NCBI RefSeq assembly: GCF_902726565.1
Contig: NZ_CACVAF010000011.1
Span: 1 to 64,000 of the forward strand
DNA length: 64,000 nucleotides
Reading direction: 5' to 3'
From: Yersinia vastinensis
GTDB taxonomy: Bacteria; Pseudomonadota; Gammaproteobacteria; Enterobacterales; Enterobacteriaceae
Both the position numbers and the translations under genes were made by a program. The notes beneath the pieces were generated by a model. The model did not search any database. It was given only the letters and a program-made list of their open reading frames with translations, and was not told where the DNA came from. Within the stretch, counting starts at the first letter, position 1, and each line of letters starts with the position of its first letter. Below, piece after piece: positions 49,034 to 56,001 of this stretch.

Positions 49034-51700
49034 TTAGCCCACTACCTCGCTGTTAAAGACGTATATCCGTTTGGGATTCATCTCTGGCAGGCGGACGGTG
49101 GTTTGTGTCTTCCCGTCTTTTGATACCAGCAGATACCCCGCCGTGACACACAGTTGCGCGACTTTCTTGGCATCAAACCCCTTGCATACCTCTTTCCATC
49201 CCGACGGCAACACATAGAACGTGGTGACGGCCTCACGGGTGTTATTGCCCTTGTCCACCTTACGAAAACCCACCATGTTCGAGGGCCGGTTACGCTCGTC
49301 ATGCCAGTCCGCAAATCGGCTGTACTGATTGGCGGTGAAGAAACTGCGTATCTGCTCAAGGGCGGCGGCGTCTTCCTGATTGGCACTGTGACCGCGTTCC
49401 CCTATCCATGCCTGCAAACACACACGGGTGGCCCGCAAGGCTTCCCCCTCCGGCCAACCGGTCAGGCCGCAGCGGGTCGCCATCTCGCCCGCCATCGCAA
49501 TCAGGGCGAAACGGTTAATGGCCCGGCCTACCTGATTCCCGGCCTCTACAGGCATCAGCTCACGGGTGTAGGTTTTCAGCAGGGCTTTCGCCTGAGTGGT
49601 CATGCCGTTAAGGTCTTCGGTCAGCGCCTTGAGCCATGCCCGGAACGGCGTACCGTAGAAACTGGCTGTAGCCCCCTCAAAATGTTCGGCCAGCTCTTTA
49701 CCACTGCCAAAGCCGTGTAACGCCTCAAAGACGCCAAACTTGCCTGAGTCACTGGGGATTTGGATCATCCGCACTTCCATCCCGGCAAAGGTGCGCTCAC
49801 CGGCGCGGGCAGCATGTTCGGTCAGTGACAGTTCGCCGGTGGAGAAGAACAACATACGCCACTGTTTGCGGGCGCGCAGCTCGCCGTCAGTCCCGGCCCG
49901 GCCTTTGCCCTGTCCGTTTGCCAGCATATAAGCAATATTGCCCGCTTCACGGCCATCCACCTCGCGTATTTCATCGAGCATCATGGCGGCATCGTTGCGA
50001 CGGCTGGCGGTGCCCTCAAGTGCGTTACCGGTTGAGCGCCATGTGTGCCAGTAATCCGGCCCGCCACACACGGAGGTGGCCGCTTTCATGGTGGTGGTCT
50101 TGCCGTCTGTGGATTCGCCTTTCAGGTGATAACCGCCGCCGTCCATCCCCACCAGACGCAACAGCGGAGCCGCAAACGCCAGACTGACCGCAAAGGCCAC
50201 GCGGGAATTACCGATACAGTAGCGCCCGATATGCTCGCGCCACTCATCAAGGCTGCCCGCTACCCGAAAATCCCGCCCCTGTACGCTGGCCGTCTGCAAT
50301 ATTACCCCGTCGGCCCCCTCACCAATCACCTCGTCCTGCAACACATACACCCCGCCATGCCAGCCGGTTTTGTTCACACAGGTGACTTTGCGCTCTGGCT
50401 TACACAGAGAAATATATTCCATCAGCCGGGCGCGGGCCTCGCCGGTGGTGCTGATATACGACAGACCGTTGACCAGCAGCACCCGCCGCAGCTCTTCGCC
50501 GCTGCCACTTAACATTTCCATCGGCATCGCCCATTTACGGCAAATCCCATAAGTGTCTTCCCATTCCAGCAGGCGGCCAAAGTTACCGCCGTCCGCATCG
50601 CAGGTAATGGCCGACACCTTGAGCGGGTTACAGATTTTGATATTGCGGATTTCCGTATCGCCGTCTGATTTCTGCACCTGCTTATCGAACCACAAATATT
50701 CCTGCGTTAGCCGAAAGCCTTGTGGCAATTTGGCCTTGTCTTTCCCCAGTTGCACCAGCTCTTCCCGGAACGCTTCTCTGGCCCGTTCGGTGCCGTTATC
50801 CCGCTGATAATCATTCCAGTCGGCTTTAAAGCGGGTCGGGGGGAGCGTCACCCAACCGTCCACGGCTTTCGCTGCTTTCTCCGCCCACACTTTGCCGGTG
50901 TTGACCTTGCCATCATCAAAATCATTGTCTCCGGCCAGAATAATGCGCGCTTCTGGCCACTTCGCCCGGATAACCAACGCCACGTTTAGCAGGTTACTGG
51001 CGGCAATACCCGCCATCACCACGCCGTCAGTGAGTTGTGCCACGGTCAGGGCGGTAGCATAGCCCTCGGTGATAACGACCTGTGGCGGGCTGTCCAGCTC
51101 GGATTCAAGGGCAATAAATGCCCCTTTGAGCACCGTACCCGGCAACAGGCGCTTGTCCCCCAAGGGGGAAACCAGTTGCGCGCCGGTCACGGTGCCACTG
51201 ATATCGGTCAGCGGCAGCACCAGTGAGCCGGGCGGGAAATCAATCCCGCCGCTTTTCTTCAATTGCGTGGTCAGGCGGTGAGGATGTTCCAACAACCCTT
51301 TACCGGTCAGATAGTCACTTTCACCCCGCACACAGCCTGCCAGCAAGGCCGCAACAGTCTCGGCTACCGGTTGTATGGGTTTGGCTGCTTCTTTTCTGGC
51401 GGGCGGCTGTTGGCTTTGGGGTAATTGCAGCGCCAGTGCCACCTCATGGGCCGCTTTACCGGCCGTCAACCCGTTGACCAGCTTGACCAAATCCAGCCCG
51501 TCACCGGCCCCGCACTGGTTACAAATCCATGTCCCGCGCCCATCCCGATCATCAAAACGAAAACGGTCTGAACCGCCACAGTGCGGACAAGCGCCGTGTT
51601 GACCATGGGCCGGAACGGCAATACCCAGCAAGGGCAGGACAACCGGCCAGCGCGTATGGGCGGCGGCGGTAATATCCGATACAAAATTCTGTGCCATCAT
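49034..51700 (-). CDS. P4 alpha-type primase-helicase (Prim-Zn, TOPRIM, DUF927)
   Basis: Replication initiator of P4-like satellites: primase, origin-binding protein and 3'-5' helicase in one. The 888-aa protein has a zinc ribbon (C38-x2-C41 ... C60-x2-C63, CPHCGGSDRF and WICNQCGAGD), a TOPRIM-like primase core (VVITEGYAT about 208-216; LAGDND 255-260) and a DUF927-type helicase domain with Walker A GESTDGKT (528-535) and MLDEIREV as Walker B. A C-terminal origin-binding region follows. Start at 51700 or 51697 (two ATGs after GAGGGGG). A longer in-frame opening overlaps the next gene. Confidence 0.92.
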   Translation of the reverse strand: MMAQNFVSDITAAAHTRWPVVLPLLGIAVPAHGQHGACPHCGGSDRFRFDDRDGRGTWICNQCGAGDGLDLVKLVNGLTAGKAAHEVALALQLPQSQQPPARKEAAKPIQPVAETVAALLAGCVRGESDYLTGKGLLEHPHRLTTQLKKSGGIDFPPGSLVLPLTDISGTVTGAQLVSPLGDKRLLPGTVLKGAFIALESELDSPPQVVITEGYATALTVAQLTDGVVMAGIAASNLLNVALVIRAKWPEARIILAGDNDFDDGKVNTGKVWAEKAAKAVDGWVTLPPTRFKADWNDYQRDNGTERAREAFREELVQLGKDKAKLPQGFRLTQEYLWFDKQVQKSDGDTEIRNIKICNPLKVSAITCDADGGNFGRLLEWEDTYGICRKWAMPMEMLSGSGEELRRVLLVNGLSYISTTGEARARLMEYISLCKPERKVTCVNKTGWHGGVYVLQDEVIGEGADGVILQTASVQGRDFRVAGSLDEWREHIGRYCIGNSRVAFAVSLAFAAPLLRLVGMDGGGYHLKGESTDGKTTTMKAATSVCGGPDYWHTWRSTGNALEGTASRRNDAAMMLDEIREVDGREAGNIAYMLANGQGKGRAGTDGELRARKQWRMLFFSTGELSLTEHAARAGERTFAGMEVRMIQIPSDSGKFGVFEALHGFGSGKELAEHFEGATASFYGTPFRAWLKALTEDLNGMTTQAKALLKTYTRELMPVEAGNQVGRAINRFALIAMAGEMATRCGLTGWPEGEALRATRVCLQAWIGERGHSANQEDAAALEQIRSFFTANQYSRFADWHDERNRPSNMVGFRKVDKGNNTREAVTTFYVLPSGWKEVCKGFDAKKVAQLCVTAGYLLVSKDGKTQTTVRLPEMNPKRIYVFNSEVVG

Positions 51701-51707
51701 GTCCCCC

Positions 51708-52052
51708 TCAGTGCAGTGTGACCGGCATGTTCGCCGTTTTGATGTACGCCCGGCACAGCTCATCCATCATGGTTTCCCCCAACAGCGTCAGGCGGGGGGC
51801 CACATTCAGAATGTCCGGCAGCACCATGTCTTCCAGCATGCAGCAGGCGGCTTCCATCCCGCTCTCAGGGCCGTGGCGTGTCATAAAATAGACTTCCACG
51901 TTTTCGGCTATCACCATTTGCAGCTCATCAATATTCATGGTGAGCGCGACGCCGTAGGGCACACAGGTATCCAGATAGGCTTGCGCCACGGCACGACGAT
52001 ACAGCGCGGTACGCACTTCGAGGGGAATACAGGAGGTATTATTCAGGTTCAT
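51708..52052 (-). CDS. DUF5375-like small satellite protein
   Basis: A 114-aa protein recognised by LEVRTALYRRAVAQAYLDTC at the N-terminus and ACCMLEDMVLPDIL and MDELCRAYI toward the end, a pattern I associate with the DUF5375 family of P4-like elements. The function is unknown. It overlaps the upstream 97-aa gene by 4 nt and ends 7 nt before alpha, so it belongs to the replication operon. Confidence 0.65.
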   Translation of the reverse strand: MNLNNTSCIPLEVRTALYRRAVAQAYLDTCVPYGVALTMNIDELQMVIAENVEVYFMTRHGPESGMEAACCMLEDMVLPDILNVAPRLTLLGETMMDELCRAYIKTANMPVTLH

Positions 52053-52342
52053 GATTGCACCCCACTGGATAGTAATGCACAGCTTTGAGTGACGGCTATC
52101 AGGTCTTCATACAGATAATCGACCATAGCGGAGACTTCTTTCACCGGTAACATGCCGGGAAAGGCGGACGAGTCAAAATGGTTCGCCAGTAAGGCGGCTA
52201 ATAATGCGCTGGCATTTTTGGCGCGGGTTAATTTAAAAAAATCATCTTCCGGTATTCCGTAGGCCAGATGATTATTCAAAACCTGAGTTTCAGATAAAGG
52301 GCGGCCCTGAGCAGCGTTATGCTCATATTGTTGCATTGTCAT
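52049..52342 (-). CDS. 97-aa P4-like regulator (possible derepression protein)
   Basis: A 97-aa protein with RPLSETQVLNNHLAYGIPEDDFFKL at the N-terminus (residue block about 14-38) and MVDYLYEDLIAVTQSCALL at the C-terminus. Proteins with this pattern in P4-like elements are often annotated derepression protein, comparable to P4 epsilon, which inactivates a P2-like helper repressor. The assignment is from memory and uncertain. It lies in the early operon upstream of alpha. Confidence 0.55.
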   Translation of the reverse strand: MTMQQYEHNAAQGRPLSETQVLNNHLAYGIPEDDFFKLTRAKNASALLAALLANHFDSSAFPGMLPVKEVSAMVDYLYEDLIAVTQSCALLSSGVQS

Positions 52343-52392
52343 AATAGAGTCCGTTTTAGAAAGTGAGAATTCGTTACCGCTATTTATGCCGG

Positions 52393-52746
52393 TTAGAGAA
52401 AGTGTGAATAATGTTCCTCGCTCTTTTCCGCTGGGCGGCGTTCTGAATACGGTCTTTTCGGGTAAATATATTTAACGGACTTATGCAGCAATAATCCTTT
52501 ACTGATATTGAGTGTTGTTATCGGGTCACGTTCTGGCGCATCAGCTATTTTGCTGTACACCTTGGCGAACCACGTTAACGGCATGGAAGAATATCGTGTA
52601 GTGAGGTCATAATTAAAAATGACTTCATAACGGAATTCAGGGTTTTGGCGCTGGGTCTGCTCGGAGGCCAGTTTCAGGTTCACGATACGCACCGTCCAGC
52701 CCTCTTTGTGGCGATAGCGTTCGCCGTATTCAGGGAGTTCAGTCAT
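52393..52746 (-). CDS. 117-aa satellite early-operon protein, unknown function
   Basis: A 117-aa soluble protein starting MTELPEYGERYRHKEGWTV and ending in a basic/acidic tail (YPKRPYSERRPAEKSEE). I do not recognise a family. Its start overlaps the end of the ash gene by 8 nt, so it is translated from the same early mRNA. It may be a small beta-barrel protein; this is only a guess from its alternating hydrophobic strands. Confidence 0.55.
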   Translation of the reverse strand: MTELPEYGERYRHKEGWTVRIVNLKLASEQTQRQNPEFRYEVIFNYDLTTRYSSMPLTWFAKVYSKIADAPERDPITTLNISKGLLLHKSVKYIYPKRPYSERRPAEKSEEHYSHFL

Positions 52747-52918
52747 GGGAGCCTGCTCTTACCGGCAAACGGCCAGCAAACAGTAAGATATAGTCACCGG
52801 CCAACTGGCGGCGGGCGGTGGTCTCATTACAGGCGGTGATCCGCAGCATGAGCGGGCGTATTTTGCGTTGTGTGCGGTTGATTGCCGCAAAGATGTAGGT
52901 ACACTTTGATGTAGCCAT
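52739..52918 (-). CDS. Ash/Icd-like satellite protein
   Basis: A 59-aa frame: MATSKCTYIFAAINRTQRK, then RPLMLRITACNETTARRQLA and LFAGRLPVR. The A-x(n)-ET-ARR-LA...LFAGRLPVR pattern is that of the Ash / host cell-division-inhibitor Icd-like family found beside alpha genes in P4-like prophages. The short size is normal for the core domain. The function is unproven; in related phages over-expression blocks cell division. It is the first gene of the early operon. Confidence 0.8.
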   Translation of the reverse strand: MATSKCTYIFAAINRTQRKIRPLMLRITACNETTARRQLAGDYILLFAGRLPVRAGSHD

Positions 52919-52947
52919 GGCGTTGCTCTCTGTTTCGTTAATGGTTA

Positions 52948-52993
52948 AGCCTCAATTGGTACTGCGAATACTGATTGAGGCTGCTTTTTTTTT
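52948..52993 (+). terminator. hairpin with T run upstream of the early operon
   Basis: AGCCTCAAT (52948-52956) and ATTGAGGCT (52974-52982) pair, followed by a run of nine T residues. On the plus strand it is a good terminator. In P4 a short CI RNA that controls immunity is made from the start of the early operon, so this could terminate an antisense or regulatory transcript; no homology to the P4 CI RNA was seen. Confidence 0.5.
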
Positions 52994-53011
52994 AGGGGAC
53001 ATCATGGTAAG

Positions 53012-53053
53012 GTGGCCACCTAACGAGTTAACAGTAATCCAATAGGTGGCCAC
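53012..53053. promoter_or_regulatory. paired operators GGTGGCCAC
   Basis: AGGTGGCCAC occurs at 53011-53020 and 53043-53052, 32 bp apart (three helical turns), each centred on the palindrome GTGGCCAC. The second touches the likely start codon of the ribbon-helix-helix gene. They are the obvious candidates for autoregulatory operators. Confidence 0.6.
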
Positions 53054-53248
53054 TTGTCAACAGTTACAACAAGAGATAGAAGCCCTAAAGGGGGCGGCCA
53101 ATCTCCACAGTTCAAAATGCGAATTACGCCTGAGCTTAAAGAACAATTAGAAGCTGAGGCAGGTAAAGATAATGTTAGTCTCGCCAATTGGATAAAAGAT
53201 CTCGCAAGGCAAGAATTAAAGCGGCGAGGTATCGAACCAAAAGGCTAA
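53054..53248 (+). CDS. ribbon-helix-helix (Arc-like) DNA-binding protein
   Basis: A 64-aa protein: PQFKMRITPELKEQLEAEA (beta strand and helix A) then VSLANWIKDLARQELKRRG (helix B) is a classic Arc/MetJ ribbon-helix-helix, with a flexible N-terminus. The strand residues require a start upstream of the ATG at 53115; the only candidate is TTG at 53054, with no Shine-Dalgarno and directly abutting an operator. This suggests a leaderless or very short-leader transcript under tight autoregulation. It is divergent from the early operon and may be the satellite immunity-type repressor. Confidence 0.7.
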   Translation: MSTVTTRDRSPKGGGQSPQFKMRITPELKEQLEAEAGKDNVSLANWIKDLARQELKRRGIEPKG

Positions 53249-53314
53249 ACATTATTATTTAGATTTTATTTGTATATTATATTGGCGATCTACTTGGTCG
53301 CCTTTATTACATTA

Positions 53315-53527
53315 TTAATGATGTTGTTGTGATTCAATCCATTCCCAAATTTCATCTACTTTCCATGCCGTAATTCTGGTTGATATCTTTACTGGTTTAG
53401 GGAATGTACCCGCTGATACCCGTCTCCATAATGTTGCAGGGGAAAACGGTAAGCAGGGCATCAATGCCTTTTGCCGGACAAACCCTGCTGCGGGTAAAGA
53501 GCCATGTGTTGTATTTTCATGTCTCAT
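53315..53527 (-). CDS. AlpA-family transcriptional regulator
   Basis: A 70-aa MerR-like helix-turn-helix regulator of the AlpA family, which in P4-like elements and CP4-57 controls excision and late gene expression (compare P4 Vis). The signature is FSPATLWRRVSAGTFPKPVKI (about residues 26-46) and WKVDEIWEWIES near the C-terminus. The start at 53527 (MRHENTT) was chosen; an in-frame ATG at 53578 would add 17 residues. Upstream lies an array of TTCCAT repeats at 20-bp spacing, likely binding sites. Confidence 0.85.
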   Translation of the reverse strand: MRHENTTHGSLPAAGFVRQKALMPCLPFSPATLWRRVSAGTFPKPVKISTRITAWKVDEIWEWIESQQHH

Positions 53528-53588
53528 CAATCTTGTAACTCCTTGATGGGTAAGCGATGAGGTGAGATTACCTGACACAATCTTAGTT

Positions 53589-53651
53589 TTCCATCAAGAA
53601 TGGAATTCCATTAAATTGATACATTTTCCATTGAAATTTTCACAATTCCAT
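53589..53651. repeat. TTCCAT repeat array upstream of alpA
   Basis: TTCCAT begins at 53589, 53606, 53626 and 53646; the last three are exactly 20 bp apart and extend to TTCCATTRAA. The spacing of about two helical turns puts the copies on one face of the DNA, as in operator arrays. Confidence 0.6.
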
Positions 53652-53753
53652 TAAAAAAGCACAAATGGGTTGTTTTTTAATTTATTGAAATATATGAATT
53701 AATTATTTTTAGTGCGAATTAGTGAGGTGGGATACAAGTGAATATTAGTGAAT

Positions 53754-53800
53754 GGCAACTGATGGCAATTAAAGGCAATTAAAGGCAATTAAAGGCAACT
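53754..53800. repeat. five 10-bp-phased GGCAAYT repeats
   Basis: GGCAACT at 53754, GGCAATT at 53764, 53774 and 53784, and GGCAACT at 53794: five heptamers with an exact 10-bp period, unit AAAGGCAATT. They lie between the 235-aa gene and the alpA upstream region. They may bind a protein cooperatively along one helix face, or be a simple tandem repeat. Confidence 0.7.
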
Positions 53801-53857
53801 TTATGATGGATTTTTATGTATCAGCCAAACCTTACTAGATGTTTAGCTGATACATAA

Positions 53858-54565
53858 CTAGTTATATATGGCATTTAAGGCCGATTTAAGTTTTGCTCGA
53901 AGAGAGGATGCTCGTAGGCCATTGGTTGAGATATCATTTTCTTGAATATACAGATCAATCATTTCTTTGATATGTTCAACGCAAATAACATCTCCTTTCT
54001 TAATCCATTTTGCATTGTTTTGCTCATATTTTTCTTTGGCTAATAAAGTTAATGTTATCCCAAGTAATTTATTTACATTAAATAGCTCCTCATCTTTTTT
54101 ATATGCACCTCTGTTATTTTTTATTATTTGGAGGCCGAGTTTTTCCGCTTCACCACCAATAAAAGAAAGTAACTTATTGTTTTTATTTATTATTGCAATA
54201 TTTTGCACAGCCATACTGCATCTTTCAATTATAGCCTCAGGGGTTTCATCGGCATCAAGACAATTATATCCAATTGAGAAAATAAGATCTGATGAAATCT
54301 TTTCACTGTCATCTACGGGGTGCGGAGAAGCTATATAATCAGTATATTTTGTTATTCTCTCGATGTTATTAGCTTTGAATACTTCCTCTAAGGTTCTTTT
54401 AAGTCTCATTTTTATATGAGAAATAACTTCTAGTTTTTCTGTATCTATATCTCTTTTTAATAAGGTCGGAGATAGCCCAACCAAGCACTTAGCTATTTCA
54501 TCGATAGTGATTGAGGGGAGAGTTGCAACCCTTTCAAACTCATTCATTTTTTGGAAGCTTTTCAT
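53858..54565 (-). CDS. 235-aa protein of unknown function after the integrase
   Basis: I do not recognise this 235-aa soluble protein. It is largely helical, AT-rich and charged, with no visible enzyme motif; FIGGEAEKLGLQII (about 137-150) and GDVICVEHIKEMIDLYI (about 192-208) are its most distinctive segments. The last part (NDISTNGLRASSLRAKLKSALN) looks like a small helical bundle. Its ATG overlaps the integrase TGA by 4 nt, so the two are translationally coupled. It may be an excision/control factor or cargo. A homology search is needed for anything more. Confidence 0.55.
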   Translation of the reverse strand: MKSFQKMNEFERVATLPSITIDEIAKCLVGLSPTLLKRDIDTEKLEVISHIKMRLKRTLEEVFKANNIERITKYTDYIASPHPVDDSEKISSDLIFSIGYNCLDADETPEAIIERCSMAVQNIAIINKNNKLLSFIGGEAEKLGLQIIKNNRGAYKKDEELFNVNKLLGITLTLLAKEKYEQNNAKWIKKGDVICVEHIKEMIDLYIQENDISTNGLRASSLRAKLKSALNAIYN

Positions 54566-55794
54566 TTGCTATCTCGTTCCTCCGATTCTAATTTCACTAA
54601 TTTATCTGCCCATAAAGTTAAGGCTTTTCTACGTTCGTCCAAATACTGATGTCTATTATAAATCCCTTCCACCCCTTTAATTCTATGATTTAAACATCTT
54701 TCTGCAACGATAGGATCAACGCCTAAAGATGCCAGATGAGTCCGGGCTGTTCGTCGGAAGTCATGAACAGTAAAATTCTCTACACCCTGCATCTGTGTTT
54801 TTACTTTGGCTAAGGCTACAGGCAACGTGCTCTCTGCTATGTGGGGAATCATGCGGTTTTGCATTTTTCGGGCAGGCAGAACCCACTCACTACTAAATGA
54901 CATGTCTTTAAGCTGTTGGAACCATGTTATGGCCACTGGAGGGAGTGGAATATCGATAGCGTCGCCGTTCTTGGTGCCAGTTAGGTGCCATATGGCATTT
55001 TCTAAATCAATATCTTCCCACCTAGCTGCACATAGCTCCATCTTCCGGCAGCAGAGTAATAAGAGTAATTTCATTGTTAGCTCATTTTGGATACTGAAAC
55101 CTTTTGCTAGCCTCATTGCAGCAAATAGCTGCTCTAGCTCACCAGTATCTAAATAGCGCTCTCTGGCCTTTTCCTGCCCGCCAGCATCGGATATATCAAA
55201 GGCAGTTGTGGGGTTCACTTCAAGGATGTGGCGCTTAATACCATAGTTAAATATTCGTCGCGTCCAGCGTAGTACATCGTTGGCCACTGTTGGTGCACCT
55301 CTGGCGAGGATGTTTTGCAGCATATCGTCAATATGGCGGGGTTTTACTTCATCGGCTTTTAAGTGGCCAATGTTCGGATTAATGTCTTTATCAATCCGAC
55401 GGCGGAGGATATCAGGGTGTTTCCATCGGCCTAATATCTGGCGTTCAAAGTATTCCGTAGCTAAATGAGAAACCAACAACGCATTCTTATCAGACTCGAT
55501 CTTTGCTAGTGCATCAGCCTTACGCTCTTTCTTTTCTCCAGCCACGTCGTAACCCAAAGAAACACGAGCCGACAGTAACTTAATTGTTTCACGCGCTTTG
55601 GCCAGTGATAGCTCGGCATAAGAACCGATCCACATAGCCCGTGCTTTACCTGCGAAACGGTAGCGGAAACGCCATTTAGGTGAGGCGAAACTCTCTCGGT
55701 AGCAAAGATATAGTCCATTGCCGTCTGAGCGGCCCTCAAAGCGTTCTCCAGCCTTTAACCATGCTTTAATTTGTAAATCTGTTAACTTTCCCAT
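54562..55794 (-). CDS. P4-type tyrosine integrase
   Basis: Site-specific recombinase of the satellite. The 410-aa protein has the P4-integrase N-terminal domain (LTDLQIKAWLKAG, DGNGLYL, residues about 4-30), a SAM-like core-binding domain (about 105-200) and the catalytic domain with R250 (CCRKMELCAARW), H344-x2-R347 (HDFRRTARTHL), H370 (LNH) and a C-terminal tyrosine (Y379, YNRHQYLDERR). The start at 55794 (MGKLTDLQ) was chosen over a more upstream in-frame ATG. It lies 180 nt from attR in yicC, the usual place beside the attachment site. Confidence 0.93.
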   Translation of the reverse strand: MGKLTDLQIKAWLKAGERFEGRSDGNGLYLCYRESFASPKWRFRYRFAGKARAMWIGSYAELSLAKARETIKLLSARVSLGYDVAGEKKERKADALAKIESDKNALLVSHLATEYFERQILGRWKHPDILRRRIDKDINPNIGHLKADEVKPRHIDDMLQNILARGAPTVANDVLRWTRRIFNYGIKRHILEVNPTTAFDISDAGGQEKARERYLDTGELEQLFAAMRLAKGFSIQNELTMKLLLLLCCRKMELCAARWEDIDLENAIWHLTGTKNGDAIDIPLPPVAITWFQQLKDMSFSSEWVLPARKMQNRMIPHIAESTLPVALAKVKTQMQGVENFTVHDFRRTARTHLASLGVDPIVAERCLNHRIKGVEGIYNRHQYLDERRKALTLWADKLVKLESEERDSK

Positions 55795-55818
55795 GTATCC
55801 ACGCTGAGCCTTTCCTGT

Positions 55819-55868
55819 GTACCAAATGTAGATGTACCAAAGAGTGAAATGGTACATAGCTTGGTACA
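55819..55868. other. putative integrase arm sites, right end
   Basis: GTACCAAA at 55819-55826 and 55834-55841 (15-bp period), then the opposite orientation TGGTACA at 55850-55856 and TTGGTACA at 55861-55868. The motif is the one found in direct orientation at 44038-44057 at the other end. Confidence 0.55.
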
Positions 55869-55917
55869 TGGATTTAGTGAAATTTCATGGAATGATATGT
55901 GATGTGTTGAGATAAAG

Positions 55918-55940
55918 AAAGCCCGTAAGTTACGGGCTTT
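55918..55940. terminator. hairpin between yicC and integrase, element-borne yicC terminator
   Basis: AAAGCCCGTAA and TTACGGGCTTT form a near-perfect palindrome; read on the minus strand it follows the yicC stop by about 40 nt and is followed by a short T tract. It probably replaces the yicC terminator displaced to 43897-43927. Confidence 0.65.
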
Positions 55941-55977
55941 AAAGGCATTTTGCGACGTACTGAAATGCGGTGAGAAG

Positions 55978-56001
55978 TTACTCGATGTTCTGAATCTGTT
56001 C
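55978..56001. mobile_element. attR inside the yicC 3' end
   Basis: The last eight codons of yicC (E-Q-I-Q-N-I-E-stop). It pairs with attL at 43959-43982. The shared core TTCTGAATCTGTT is 13 bp with identical flanking TCGAT. Confidence 0.8.

Larger units (their letters stand above)
43959..56001. mobile_element. P4-like satellite prophage integrated in yicC
   Basis: A 12.0-kb element, close to the 11.6 kb of phage P4, bounded by a 24-bp near-repeat from the yicC 3' end. From right to left: P4-type integrase, a 235-aa protein, AlpA, ribbon-helix-helix protein, Ash/Icd, three small regulators, alpha-type primase-helicase, iteron origin, an 80-aa gene, Psu-family protein, Ogr/Delta finger, a CATGCA-rich segment and a two-gene helicase cassette. 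No sid-like gene was recognised. Mobilisation would need a P2-like helper. The cargo end (43983-47018) is much more AT-rich than the replication genes. Confidence 0.9.

Noticed and set aside
49154-51602. Many long plus-strand frames opposite the alpha-type primase gene
   Set aside because: The GC-rich codon use of the alpha gene leaves open antisense frames; none has a start signal or known domain.
53754-53800. CRISPR array
   Set aside because: The 10-bp period leaves no room for spacers; no Cas genes are nearby.
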